From Nitratireductor sp. (GTDB lineage: Bacteria > Pseudomonadota > Alphaproteobacteria > Rhizobiales > Rhizobiaceae): a stretch of DNA of 64,000 nt. A program made the position numbers and the translations under genes. The stretch covers positions 62,001 through 126,000 of the forward strand of contig JACKJU010000006.1 in assembly GCA_020637805.1 (NCBI GenBank), given 5' to 3'. Shown in pieces: positions 42,674 through 51,923 of this stretch. Numbering within the stretch: position 1 is the stretch's first letter; each line of letters starts with the position of its first letter. The notes beneath the pieces are model-generated. The model made no database searches and was not told the DNA's origin. It saw only the letters and a list, made by a program, of their open reading frames with translations.

Positions 42674-43873
42674 ATGAAACAGGCATTGGTGAACATTTTC
42701 AATCCGCGCATGATCGTTGCGGCAATGGCTGCAATGATGCTCTTGGCGCTTGCCGGCTGCCAGGGTGGAATCGATGACGCATTTCCCAAGGCGCAGGCGC
42801 CGGTTCCCGAGAAGCTCGTCAAACGCATGAAGGCGAAGGACATGGATCCGGCTTCGCCGATCCTGATCCGTATCTTCAAGGAAGAGGACAAGCTGGAAGT
42901 CTGGAAGCAGAAGCGCAACGGGCGTTTCGATCTTCTTGAAGAATACGAGATCTGCAAATGGTCCGGCCAACTCGGGCCGAAGTTCAAGGAAGGCGACCGG
43001 CAGGCGCCCGAGGGGTTCTATACGATCACGCGCGGGCAGATGAACCCGAAATCCAGCTATTACCTGTCGTTCAATATCGGGTATCCCAACCGCTACGATC
43101 GTTCGCACGGACGCACCGGTACGCATCTCATGGTCCACGGCGCTTGCTCCTCGGCCGGCTGCTATTCCATGACCGACGAGCGGATCGCCGAAATCTACGC
43201 GCTTGCGCGCGAAAGTTTCGACGGTGGACAGAAATCCTTCCAGGTCCAGGCCTATCCATTCCGCCTGACAGCCGAAAACCTTGCCAAGCATGCGGACAGC
43301 CAGCACCTCGAGTTCTGGAAGATGCTCAAGGAGGGGTTCGACCAGTTCGAACTCACCAAGATGGAGCCGAAGGTCGATGTCTGCGAGAAACGCTACGTCT
43401 TCAACTGGCTTGAGGAGGAAGGCCGTTCCTTTTCGTCTTCCGATGCATGTCCTCCGGCGACGATGAATCCGAACCTGTTGTCGGCCTATGCAAGCTACCG
43501 CCAGAAAGAGGATCAAACCTTTCGCAAGGTGATGTCGCGTGAAATTGCGCGGGCAAGGCTTGCCGGAAAGGACTTTGCAAATCTTGGCCCATCTTCGCTG
43601 ACCATCGTTGCCAAGGGGTCCGAACAGCTCCCGCCTCCGACCCCCGCGCCGGAACCCGAACCGCAGCCTGAACCGGAGACTGCAGCACTGACAGATGCTG
43701 CGCCGCCACAGGTGGGCACTTCTCAAGCTGCCGGAGAAACCGCCGGTGCACCTGTGGTCGTGAGCGACCAGGGTGGTGGCCCCAGTTCCGAAGTCGCCGC
43801 ATCTGGCGAACCTGCAACGGTGAGAAAGCTTCCGCCAACAATCGACGTGATCCCGACGCCAGCCGAGCGCTGA
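42674..43873 (+). CDS. YafK/YkuD-type L,D-transpeptidase lipoprotein
   Basis: 399 residues. A lipobox (LALAGC, Cys29) predicts a lipoprotein. The L,D-transpeptidase domain has catalytic His155 and Cys163 (MVHGACSSAGCYSM), the usual spacing of the family. Such enzymes form 3-3 peptidoglycan cross-links or join proteins to peptidoglycan. After residue 320 a proline/glutamate-rich tail (PPPTPAPEPEPQPEPE) suggests an extended, disordered linker. It is a single gene, convergent with the sulfotransferase. Confidence 0.88.
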   Translation: MKQALVNIFNPRMIVAAMAAMMLLALAGCQGGIDDAFPKAQAPVPEKLVKRMKAKDMDPASPILIRIFKEEDKLEVWKQKRNGRFDLLEEYEICKWSGQLGPKFKEGDRQAPEGFYTITRGQMNPKSSYYLSFNIGYPNRYDRSHGRTGTHLMVHGACSSAGCYSMTDERIAEIYALARESFDGGQKSFQVQAYPFRLTAENLAKHADSQHLEFWKMLKEGFDQFELTKMEPKVDVCEKRYVFNWLEEEGRSFSSSDACPPATMNPNLLSAYASYRQKEDQTFRKVMSREIARARLAGKDFANLGPSSLTIVAKGSEQLPPPTPAPEPEPQPEPETAALTDAAPPQVGTSQAAGETAGAPVVVSDQGGGPSSEVAASGEPATVRKLPPTIDVIPTPAER

Positions 43874-43890
43874 CACTAGGCTGGTGAAGC

Positions 43891-44697
43891 CTATCGCTTG
43901 GCCCAGAGTTCGCGTGTATGCGGGAACCGGTCGAAACAGTATTCGTAGACAGGCTGATAAAAGCTGCGGATTTCGGCCAGGAGCGCGGGATCGATCTGCG
44001 TTTGCGCACCGCGAGCCGCATTGATCTTCCTGTCGAGAAAGTCCGTCTTGGCAGGGATTTGGAGAAATCCGGAAAGTTCCGTCAGGGCTTCCGCCGTGAA
44101 CATGTTCTCGAAGAAGCCGTAGTGGACGTTGCCTGAGCCGAAGACAGTCTCCAGCCTTTCGATGATCAGATCGTAGCGCGTGCGGGCCTGAAAGAAGTTC
44201 GAGGCATATCGTTTCCTCAACTGATCATGGGCGAACATGCTGCCGTCTCCGGCCTTGCGGCGCTGCATTTCAGCCGCGCTGACACAGCGCGAAACCGGGT
44301 CACGCATCAGGAAAACTACCTTTACCGCGAATCCCTTGCCCTCGAGGCGTTTACGGATTTCGGCAAATGTTGCGGCGTCCAGTGTTGCATAGGCAGGCGT
44401 GACATCGCCGGTCATCCGGACATTGCCCCGGATGCGGCCGGCGAAATAGCGCTCGTAGAATCCGTCGAAATTCTGCATGGCAAACCTGAGCCATACATCG
44501 CGGCGCAGGGAAAGCAGCTTGCGCGGCCCCACCCGGCGCTTCGTTTCCGCGCCGGATCGCACCTCCCATATGTGCCCCTCCCCGAACGGGCCGAAATCTG
44601 AGAAATCGAAACTGTCGAGATAGGTTCTTAGCCAGGTGGTTCCGCTCTTCTGCGAGCCGGGGCACAACACGAATACGGGCCGGGTTGTTTCGTTCAC
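43891..44697 (-). CDS. sulfotransferase
   Basis: A 268-residue PAPS-dependent sulfotransferase. The 5'-phosphosulfate loop QKSGTTWL is at 16-23, and the 3'-phosphate-binding segment RDPVSRCVSA lies near 134-143. It transfers sulfate to a hydroxyl or amine of a glycan, lipid or small molecule; the acceptor cannot be read. It lies between an L,D-transpeptidase and secA with no polysaccharide genes beside it, so it may be a relatively recent insertion into a conserved region. Confidence 0.87.
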   Translation of the reverse strand: MNETTRPVFVLCPGSQKSGTTWLRTYLDSFDFSDFGPFGEGHIWEVRSGAETKRRVGPRKLLSLRRDVWLRFAMQNFDGFYERYFAGRIRGNVRMTGDVTPAYATLDAATFAEIRKRLEGKGFAVKVVFLMRDPVSRCVSAAEMQRRKAGDGSMFAHDQLRKRYASNFFQARTRYDLIIERLETVFGSGNVHYGFFENMFTAEALTELSGFLQIPAKTDFLDRKINAARGAQTQIDPALLAEIRSFYQPVYEYCFDRFPHTRELWAKR

Positions 44698-44797
44698 GGG
44701 TCGATGCGCTCCGATGGCTGGTATCAGGCCGGTACGCGGGACCGGGAAATACCGGTTCCACGTACCGTTGAGATATCAACGGGCCTCAAGACTACCG

Positions 44798-47488
44798 TCA
44801 GACGTATTTGCCGTGGCAGTGCTTGAATTTCTTGCCCGATCCGCAAGGGCAGGGATCGTTGCGGCGCGTATTCTGCCAACCTTCCGGAAGATTGGAGAAA
44901 TCCAGCTCCTCGTCGCCATACTCGGAGGCGTCAAACTCGTCCGAACCTTCGCCGTCTGCAAGCATCTTGGCTGCGGCCTGCTTGGCCTGGGCCAGCGGGT
45001 CTTCTTGCACCAGTTCGACGCGGGCCATCTGGCTGGTGACGGCCTGACGCAGGTTGGCCAGCATGGCCTGGAACAGCTCGAAGCTTTCGCCCTTGTATTC
45101 CTGCAGCGGGTCGCGCTGGCCGTAGCCGCGGAAGCCGATGACCGAACGCAGGTGATCGAGGTTCACCAGATGCTCACGCCAGAGATGGTCGATTGTCTGC
45201 AGCAGTACGGATTTCTGTACATAGCGGATGACCTCGGGACCAAAGCGTTCCGCCTTCTCGGCAGCATGTTCGTCGGCGATACCGGTAATGCGGTCGGTAA
45301 TCGCTTCCTCGTCGATACCTTCTTCCTCGGCCCATTCGCGAATCGGCAGACCGAGTGCGAGCCCGCTCTTTACCTCCTCGTCGAGACCGTCGACATCCCA
45401 CTGGTCGGCATAGGCGTTCTTGGGAATGTGCCGCTCGACGATGTCGGAGATGACTTCATGGCGCATGTCGTTGATCGTATCGGACACATCTTCGGTCTTC
45501 ATCAGGTCGATGCGCTGCTCGAAGATCACCTTGCGCTGGTCGTTCATCACGTCGTCGAACTTCAACAGGTTCTTGCGGATGTCGAAGTTGCGGGCTTCCA
45601 CCTTCTGCTGCGCCTTCTCGAGCGCCTTGTTGATCCATGGGTGGATGATTGCTTCGTCTTCCTTCAGGCCGAGCTTCTGCAGCATACCGTCCATGCGGTC
45701 GGAGCCGAAAATGCGCATCAGGTCGTCCTGCAGCGACAGGAAGAAGCGAGAATGCCCCGGATCGCCCTGGCGTCCGGAACGGCCGCGCAACTGGTTGTCG
45801 ATCCGGCGGCTCTCGTGGCGCTCGGTGCCAATGACGTAGAGGCCGCCGGCTGCCAATGCCTGCTCCTTCAAACGCTTGACGTCGGCGCGGACCTCTTCCT
45901 CGATCTTCTTGCGCTGGGCTGGGTCTTCAATGCCCTCGAGTTCCTTTTCAAGGCGCATGTCGAGGTTGCCGCCCAACTGAATGTCGGTGCCGCGTCCGGC
46001 CATGTTGGTCGCGATGGTGATGGCGCCGGGCACCCCAGCCTGGGAAATGATGTAGGCTTCCTGCTCGTGGTAGCGGGCGTTCAGAACCTGGAAGTCCTTG
46101 AGGCCTTCTTCCTTCAGGCGCTCGGCAAGAATCTCCGATTTCTCGATGGAAGTCGTGCCGACGAGCACCGGCTGGCTGCGCTCGCTGCATTCCTTGATCA
46201 GATTGACGATGGCGCGGTATTTTTCCTCGACGGTGCGGTAGACCTCGTCGTCATCGTCAATACGCGCCACGGGAAGGTTGGTCGGCACATCGATTACGTT
46301 TAGGCCGTAGATGTCCATGAACTCCTCGGCCTCGGTAAGAGCGGTGCCTGTCATGCCGGCAAGCTTGTCGTAGAGGCGGAAGTAGTTCTGGAAGGTGATG
46401 GAAGCCAGCGTCTGGTTTTCAGGCTGGATGGTGACGCCTTCCTTGGCTTCGAGTGCCTGGTGCTGACCCTCGGAATAACGGCGGCCCGGCATCATGCGGC
46501 CCGTGAATTCGTCGATGATCACCACTTCGTCGTTGCGAACGATGTAGTCGCGGTCCTTGAGGAAGAGCTTGTGGGCCTTCAGTGCGTTGTTGACGTGGTG
46601 CACGATGGCGACATTCTCGATGTCGTAGAGCGATTCACCCTTGAGGAGACCGGCGTCGCGCAGCAGGTTTTCCAGCTTCTCGGTGCCTTCTTCCGTGAAG
46701 TTGACCGAACGCTGTTTTTCATCGAGTTCGTAGTCGGAATCGTCGATCCCCGGGATGAACTTGTCGATGGTGACATAGAGTTCCGAGCGGTCGTCCAGAG
46801 GTCCCGAAATGATCAGCGGTGTCCGCGCTTCGTCGATCAGGATGGAGTCCACCTCATCGACAATCGCGAAATTGTGACCGCGCTGAACCATCGATTCCAG
46901 ATCGAACTTCATGTTGTCGCGAAGGTAGTCGAAACCGTATTCGTTGTTGGTTCCGTAGGTAATGTCGCAGGCATAGGCGGCGCGGCGCTGTTCGTCGTCC
47001 AGCCCGTGAACGATGATGCCGGTGGTCATGCCGAGCCAGCCATAGAGCTTGCCCATCCATTCGGCGTCACGGGATGCCAGGTAGTCGTTGACGGTAACGA
47101 CATGCACACCCTTGCCGGTCAGCGCATTCAGGTAGACCGGCAGCGTGGCGACAAGCGTCTTGCCTTCACCGGTGCGCATTTCCGAAATGCCGCCGTTGTG
47201 AAGGATCATGCCGCCGATCAGCTGAACGTCGAAAGGCCGCATGCCGAGCACGCGTTTCGAAGCTTCGCGAACGACGGCGAAGGCTGGAACCATCAGGTCG
47301 TCGAGTTTTGCCCCGTCTTCCAGCTGTTTCCTGAATTCTGCCGTTTTTGCCTGTAGTTGCTCATCGGAAAGAGCCGCAATCTCTTCCTCCATAGCATTGA
47401 TCGCTGCGACTTTCGGCTGAAGCGTCCTGATCTGGCGCTCGTTTGCGGAGCCGAAAACTTTCTTTGCGATTCCCGAGATGATGCCCAT
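44798..47488 (-). CDS. secA: preprotein translocase ATPase SecA
   Basis: An 896-residue SecA, the motor of the Sec translocon. Walker A MRTGEGKT is at 104-111, and Walker B lies in VDEVDSILIDEAR near 210. The preprotein cross-linking, helical scaffold and wing domains follow. The C-terminus carries the zinc-binding CPCGSGKKFKHCH used for SecB and ribosome contact. The ATG at 47488 is used because the frame beyond it (to 47596) lacks family residues. It is divergent from the parvulin gene, 257 bp between starts. Confidence 0.97.
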   Translation of the reverse strand: MGIISGIAKKVFGSANERQIRTLQPKVAAINAMEEEIAALSDEQLQAKTAEFRKQLEDGAKLDDLMVPAFAVVREASKRVLGMRPFDVQLIGGMILHNGGISEMRTGEGKTLVATLPVYLNALTGKGVHVVTVNDYLASRDAEWMGKLYGWLGMTTGIIVHGLDDEQRRAAYACDITYGTNNEYGFDYLRDNMKFDLESMVQRGHNFAIVDEVDSILIDEARTPLIISGPLDDRSELYVTIDKFIPGIDDSDYELDEKQRSVNFTEEGTEKLENLLRDAGLLKGESLYDIENVAIVHHVNNALKAHKLFLKDRDYIVRNDEVVIIDEFTGRMMPGRRYSEGQHQALEAKEGVTIQPENQTLASITFQNYFRLYDKLAGMTGTALTEAEEFMDIYGLNVIDVPTNLPVARIDDDDEVYRTVEEKYRAIVNLIKECSERSQPVLVGTTSIEKSEILAERLKEEGLKDFQVLNARYHEQEAYIISQAGVPGAITIATNMAGRGTDIQLGGNLDMRLEKELEGIEDPAQRKKIEEEVRADVKRLKEQALAAGGLYVIGTERHESRRIDNQLRGRSGRQGDPGHSRFFLSLQDDLMRIFGSDRMDGMLQKLGLKEDEAIIHPWINKALEKAQQKVEARNFDIRKNLLKFDDVMNDQRKVIFEQRIDLMKTEDVSDTINDMRHEVISDIVERHIPKNAYADQWDVDGLDEEVKSGLALGLPIREWAEEEGIDEEAITDRITGIADEHAAEKAERFGPEVIRYVQKSVLLQTIDHLWREHLVNLDHLRSVIGFRGYGQRDPLQEYKGESFELFQAMLANLRQAVTSQMARVELVQEDPLAQAKQAAAKMLADGEGSDEFDASEYGDEELDFSNLPEGWQNTRRNDPCPCGSGKKFKHCHGKYV

Positions 47489-47745
47489 TGGGGGTCCTTG
47501 GTAGGGTGTATGAAAGATCGTCCGTTCGTTGATGCGGCGATCGATCGTGCGGGAGTGTTCCCTGAAACTTGAAGTTAGACCCGTCGCCGGTCCCAAAATT
47601 TGCTCAGGACAAGTGGACGTTGGTCAACGGGACAGATAAGAGGGGGGCAAAGCGATGTCAACGCCGCAACTCTACTCGGCCTGACACGACGGCCATGCGA
47701 TGGCATGGGCAAAAAATCGGCCAAGAACGAAAAGGAATGTCGTCA

Positions 47746-48654
47746 ATGCTGGCAATACTACCCAAATTCATGCACTCCGCGTCGCAAGGTTCGGCATGCA
47801 GGCAAGCAGCACGCACCTTCATTGCGCTTTCCTTTGCCAGCGCAATTGCACTTTCTTCCCCTGTCAGTTCGGCCTGGGCGGCCGAGGGCGTGGTAGCCAA
47901 GGTCGGAAACGTCGAAATTACCGAGAACATGCTGGCACTCGCTGCCGCAGATCTCGAACAGCAGTTTGCGCAGGTGCCTGAAGACAAGCGCAAGGCAGCA
48001 ATCCTGTCCGCGCTGATCGACATTGTCTCGCTATCCGCCAAGGCAGAGGAAGCGGGGCTGGGCGAAGATCCGGGTTTCAAGGAGCGCATGGCGTTCCTGA
48101 AAATGCGGGCACTTCACAACGAGTATTTCCAGGAAAAGATCGCCGAAAGCATTTCGGATGAGGAAATCAAGGCCCGCTTTGACCAGGAGGTCAAATCGAT
48201 CACGCCCGAAAAGCAGGTCAAGGCCCGACACATTCTCGTGAAGACTGAAGAAGAAGCCAAGGAAATCATCAAGGAACTCGAAGGCGGAGCAGACTTCACC
48301 ACTCTTGCCAAGGAAAAGTCGACGGGCCCCTCCGGTCCCAATGGTGGCGATCTCGGGTTCTTTTCGGCCGGGCAGATGGTGCCGGAATTTTCCAAGGCAG
48401 CTTTCGATCTGAAGAATGGTGAGTTCACCAAGGAGCCTGTCCAGACGCAGTTCGGCTGGCATGTGATCCTGCGCGAAGAAGACCGCGACGAGCCACTGCC
48501 CAGCTTCGAGGACGTAAAGGACACAATTCGCCAGATCCTGCTGCGCGAGAAGTACTTCAACGTGGTCCAGGACTCGAAGAAGGGCGTCGACATCGAAATT
48601 CTGGATGAGAACCTGAAAAAGCAGTATGAGGAAGCCCAGCCCAAGGCCGAATGA
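47746..48654 (+). CDS. periplasmic parvulin-type peptidyl-prolyl isomerase
   Basis: 302 residues. A long N-region signal peptide ends at AWA|AEG (near residue 48). A SurA/PrsA-like chaperone segment follows, then a parvulin domain (QVKARHILVKTEEEAKEI to TQFGWHVILRE, about residues 160-250), and a charged C-terminal helix. It assists folding of exported proteins. ATG 47746 is chosen over 47737 because AAGGA (47732-47736) is directly adjacent to the latter. Its place opposite secA and before argJ is standard for Rhizobiales. Confidence 0.92.
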   Translation: MLAILPKFMHSASQGSACRQAARTFIALSFASAIALSSPVSSAWAAEGVVAKVGNVEITENMLALAAADLEQQFAQVPEDKRKAAILSALIDIVSLSAKAEEAGLGEDPGFKERMAFLKMRALHNEYFQEKIAESISDEEIKARFDQEVKSITPEKQVKARHILVKTEEEAKEIIKELEGGADFTTLAKEKSTGPSGPNGGDLGFFSAGQMVPEFSKAAFDLKNGEFTKEPVQTQFGWHVILREEDRDEPLPSFEDVKDTIRQILLREKYFNVVQDSKKGVDIEILDENLKKQYEEAQPKAE

Positions 48655-48697
48655 CCTTGGGTACTTCCAAGCTTCATAATCATCCCGGATTGAAAAA

Positions 48698-49918
48698 ATG
48701 GCGTCCAAGATCTCTCCTCTCGCCCCTGAAGCCTATCCCGCAATGCCGGCAATCGAAGGCGTGCGAACCGGAGCAGTCGAGGCCGGTATCAAGTACAAGA
48801 ACCGCAAGGATCTCGCCGTGATACTCTTCGACAAGCCGGCAGAAGTGGCAGGCGTATTCACCCGTTCGTTATGCCCTTCGGCACCCGTGGACTGGTGCCG
48901 CAAGCATCTCTCCGGTGGCAAGGCAAATGCGGTAGTCATCAATTCGGGCAACGCGAATGCCTTCACTGGCAAGAAGGGCTCGGAAGCCGTCAAGCTGACT
49001 GCGGAAGCAGCAGCGGATGCCTTCGGCTGCAAGAAGTCGACCGTGTTTCTCGCCTCGACCGGGGTAATCGGCGAACCGCTCAATACGAGCGGCTTTGCCG
49101 AGAAGCTCAGCGAGGCCGGTTCGGCCGCCGCCGCCGGTGGCTGGGACGACCTGGCGCGCGCCATCATGACCACGGACACCTATCCGAAGATGTCGACGCG
49201 CAGCTTCGAGATCGAGGGCAAGACCTATTTGATCAATGGTGTTGCCAAGGGTTCGGGCATGATCGCGCCTGACATGGCGACCATGCTATCCTACGTGGTT
49301 ACGGACCTGCCGGTGGCGAGCGAGGACCTGCAGAAACTGCTGTCCAAGCATGTTGAAACGACTTTCAACGCAATCACTGTCGACAGCGACACATCGACCA
49401 GCGACACGCTGATGCTTTTTTCCGCCCGCAACGGCCGCAAGCCCGTTTCCGGCAGTGCACTCAAGACATTCGGCAAGGTGCTGCACGAGGTGCTGCACGA
49501 ACTGGCGATCTTGATCGTGCGCGATGGAGAAGGTGCGACCAAACAGGTGGAAGTGACCGTCACCGGTGCCAAGTCGGCCAAGTCGGCCCGCCGAATTGCG
49601 TTTTCGATTGCCAATTCTCCGTTGGTCAAAACCGCCATCGCGGGCGAGGACGCCAACTGGGGCCGTATCGTTGCCGCGGTTGGCAAGGCAGGCGAACCGG
49701 CGGACCGTGACAGGATGGAAATCCAGTTCGGCGATATTCGCGTTGCGCACAAGGGCGAGCGTGATCCGGATTACGACGAGGCAGCTGCAAGTGCCGTGGT
49801 CAAGAAGGAGTTCATCCCGATCCGCGTGGATGTCGGTGTCGGCCGGGGAAGTGCCACCGTCTGGACCTGCGATCTGACCCACGAGTATATCTCGATCAAC
49901 GCGGACTATCGCAGCTAG
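48698..49918 (+). CDS. argJ: bifunctional ornithine/glutamate N-acetyltransferase ArgJ
   Basis: A 406-residue enzyme that recycles the acetyl group from N-acetylornithine to glutamate, and can also use acetyl-CoA. The precursor cleaves itself at Thr195 (MA|TML), which becomes the N-terminal nucleophile of the beta chain; the flanking KGSGMIAPDMATML is intact. Oxyanion-hole Thr120-121-type residues occur in LASTGVIGEPL. It lies 44 bp after the parvulin gene. Confidence 0.96.
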   Translation: MASKISPLAPEAYPAMPAIEGVRTGAVEAGIKYKNRKDLAVILFDKPAEVAGVFTRSLCPSAPVDWCRKHLSGGKANAVVINSGNANAFTGKKGSEAVKLTAEAAADAFGCKKSTVFLASTGVIGEPLNTSGFAEKLSEAGSAAAAGGWDDLARAIMTTDTYPKMSTRSFEIEGKTYLINGVAKGSGMIAPDMATMLSYVVTDLPVASEDLQKLLSKHVETTFNAITVDSDTSTSDTLMLFSARNGRKPVSGSALKTFGKVLHEVLHELAILIVRDGEGATKQVEVTVTGAKSAKSARRIAFSIANSPLVKTAIAGEDANWGRIVAAVGKAGEPADRDRMEIQFGDIRVAHKGERDPDYDEAAASAVVKKEFIPIRVDVGVGRGSATVWTCDLTHEYISINADYRS

Positions 49919-49975
49919 GCCGGATCAGCTTCAGCTGCGCACGGATAGTCCCGGACGGCGACGGAATTTGTTCGC

Positions 49976-50013
49976 GCATTCAACGTTTCCGGCGCAGTCA
50001 AAATCGAAATTGC
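49976..50013. repeat. dispersed intergenic palindrome, copy 3 (degenerate)
   Basis: The right half TCAAAATCGAAATTGCT (49998-50013 region) matches the other two copies closely. The left half keeps GCATT and GTTTCC but has lost most of the arm, so the hairpin is broken. It lies between argJ and the GNAT gene, in the same orientation as copy 2. Confidence 0.55.
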
Positions 50014-50047
50014 TCAAGGAAAGGCAGGGCAGCTCCGCTGGTAAATC

Positions 50048-50827
50048 ATGCCCCAACTGGCAAACATCAGACGGATTGAGGCAGCGAGCTTCCGGTCATT
50101 TCCGGCGGCTTCCACCCACTTTGACGGTACATGGGCAATCAGATTGACTGCCGCGCATCCCGCAAAGCGGCTGAATTCCATTTCGCCGCTGGACCCTGGT
50201 GACCACAAGGACATGGAGCGGCGCATCGGTGCTGCGGAACACAGGTTCTCCAGTTTCGGTCGGCCGCTGGTCTTCCGCCTTTCGCCGCTTGCTCCGGCAA
50301 GGCTCGGCAGCTACCTCGTTGATCACGGTTGGCAGCCTTTCGATGAAAGCATCGTGATGTTGCTCAATCTTTCCGGACTGGCTCTCGACAATGCGGTTGA
50401 CCGGGTGCCGCTGAAAGATACCGGCGCCTGGGTCGATGCCTTCATCGAGCTCTCCGGAGAAGATCGCTCGCTGAAACCCGGATTGGCGGAAATCATCGAG
50501 GCGACGGAACCTGAAACCGGTCTGTTTGTGCATGCCGACATGGATGGCAGGAATGTCAGTGCGGCACGTTGCGTTTGTGACCGTGATCTTGCAGGCCTTT
50601 TCGATATCGTGACAAGAGAAGAAATGCGTGGTCGCGGGCATGGCCGAAACGTTGTCCTTTCCGCGCTGTCATGGGCACGCCGCCAAGGTGCTAGACAGGC
50701 ATGGCTGCAGGTCGTTGCCGAGAATGGCCCAGCCGTTCACCTCTACGAGTCGCTGGGCTTCAGGGAGGTCTACCGCTACGTCTACTGGCAACACCCGCGC
50801 GAACGGCAGGAGGATCGAAAATCATGA
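50048..50827 (+). CDS. GNAT family N-acetyltransferase
   Basis: 259 residues. The C-terminal half is a GNAT domain with the acetyl-CoA loop in EEMRGRGHGRNVV (near 196-208) and the closing NGPAVHLYESLGF. The N-terminal half is a divergent or inactive second GNAT-like fold, often seen in this gene's relatives. The position between argJ and mutT is conserved in Rhizobiales. The substrate is unknown. Its stop overlaps the mutT start by 4 bp. Confidence 0.85.
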   Translation: MPQLANIRRIEAASFRSFPAASTHFDGTWAIRLTAAHPAKRLNSISPLDPGDHKDMERRIGAAEHRFSSFGRPLVFRLSPLAPARLGSYLVDHGWQPFDESIVMLLNLSGLALDNAVDRVPLKDTGAWVDAFIELSGEDRSLKPGLAEIIEATEPETGLFVHADMDGRNVSAARCVCDRDLAGLFDIVTREEMRGRGHGRNVVLSALSWARRQGARQAWLQVVAENGPAVHLYESLGFREVYRYVYWQHPRERQEDRKS

Positions 50828-51234
50828 GTGGCGCAAAGCCCATACTGCTGGTGTCCGCCTGTGCGCTTGTCGATCCCGACAATCGCGTGCTGATCACCCA
50901 ACGCCCCGAGGGCAAGGCGCTGGCCGGTCTTTGGGAGTTCCCGGGTGGAAAGGTCGAGAAGGGCGAAACGCCCGAGGAGACGCTCATACGCGAACTGGAG
51001 GAAGAGCTGGGGATCACGACATGGCAAACCTGCCTCGCGCCGGTAACCTTCGCCAGCCACTCCTATGAAAGTTTCCATCTGCTGATGCCGCTTTTCGTGT
51101 GCCGCAGATGGGAAGGATCGCCTGTCGCGCGTGAGGGTCAGGGCCTGAAATGGGTTCGCCCGGTCAACATGCGGGACTATCCCATGCCACCCGCAGACGA
51201 GCCGCTGATACCAGCGTTAATCGATCTTTTATGA
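50824..51234 (+). CDS. mutT: 8-oxo-dGTP diphosphatase MutT
   Basis: A 136-residue Nudix hydrolase that removes oxidised dGTP from the nucleotide pool. The Nudix box is complete at about 42-64 (GKVEKGETPEETL, then RELEEELGI). LWEFPGGK and the C-terminal LKWVRP/PADEPLIPAL are typical of MutT proper. It starts inside the GNAT stop codon (ATGA), so translation is coupled. Confidence 0.92.
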   Translation: MSGAKPILLVSACALVDPDNRVLITQRPEGKALAGLWEFPGGKVEKGETPEETLIRELEEELGITTWQTCLAPVTFASHSYESFHLLMPLFVCRRWEGSPVAREGQGLKWVRPVNMRDYPMPPADEPLIPALIDLL

Positions 51235-51341
51235 ATTATTGCGAATTTTAGGCATTCGGGGCCGGTTTGCGCGATGCGCATCCGATTCGGCCGGTTTGGT
51301 GCGGGATATGAATTCCCGTGCATAAGAACGGGGTGCAGATC

Positions 51342-51599
51342 ATGTTGTCCAGACTTGTGAAATTCGCTTGTCGTTTTCGCGACGATGCGCGCGGTGGAGC
51401 TGCCATGCAAAGCGCGCTCCTGTTCGGCGGAATCGGTATCGCGATGGCACTTTTGCTCGCGCCGCAGCTCCGCGATGCGTCCGAGCGGTATGCGGTGGAT
51501 CAATCAATGGGGATCGACCGTACCATGACGGGCAGTATCGGTAGGGACGTCGAGGGCAAGCGCTACGTCATACGCAAGAGTGTTCTGGATGACCACTGA
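51342..51599 (+). CDS. small Flp-pilin-like protein, divergent
   Basis: 85 residues from ATG 51342 after GGGGTG; an in-frame ATG also occurs at 51318. A short basic N-region precedes GGAAMQSALLFGGIGIAMALLL, which resembles a Flp pilin helix but lacks the Glu-Tyr of the canonical GATxIEY. A polar C-terminus of about 40 residues follows. It lies just before a canonical flp gene. It could be a diverged pilin, a minor pseudopilin or an unrelated small membrane protein. Confidence 0.6.
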   Translation: MLSRLVKFACRFRDDARGGAAMQSALLFGGIGIAMALLLAPQLRDASERYAVDQSMGIDRTMTGSIGRDVEGKRYVIRKSVLDDH

Positions 51600-51712
51600 C
51601 TGAAGCCTGCGGGTTCTGTGGCGGACGCCCCTTTGCGGCTTCAAACTGACGAATGATTAACCCTATCCCTTAACGTATCCTTTGCATGCCGGTTGTATCC
51701 TCCGGAGCAGTA

Positions 51713-51895
51713 ATGAAAACAGGGAAAACGATGCTCAGGTACTTGCGAACATTCCTGAATGCTACCGGTGGTGCGACTTCCATCGAGTATAGCGTCATCG
51801 CGGGCCTTATCGCGCTTGCGATCATTTCCGGCATCACGCAGATCGGCAACTCGACCATTGTCCAGCTTGAGGGAATTGCCGAACACATGAAGTGA
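51713..51895 (+). CDS. flp: Flp family type IVb pilin
   Basis: A small pilin of 60 residues (54 if translation begins at ATG 51731, which also has a good site, AGGGA). The prepilin signal is canonical: GG|ATSIEYSVIAGLIALAII, with Glu5 and Tyr6 after the cleavage site and a continuous hydrophobic helix. It polymerises into Tad-type pili for surface attachment. The assembly genes are not nearby; a TadG-like gene lies at 25.1-26.5 kb. It ends in a strong terminator. Confidence 0.9.
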   Translation: MKTGKTMLRYLRTFLNATGGATSIEYSVIAGLIALAIISGITQIGNSTIVQLEGIAEHMK

Positions 51896-51923
51896 CCGCA
51901 CGCGCTCCGGCGCCGGGGTTTCA

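Noticed and set aside
42632..43876. A 414-codon minus-strand frame antisense to the L,D-transpeptidase gene
   Set aside because: The plus-strand product has a lipobox and an intact HxxxxxxxC active site; the minus frame has none of these.
44636..46303. A 555-codon plus-strand frame antisense to secA
   Set aside because: It overlaps conserved secA codons throughout. It has no ribosome binding site or domain and reflects high-GC codon bias.
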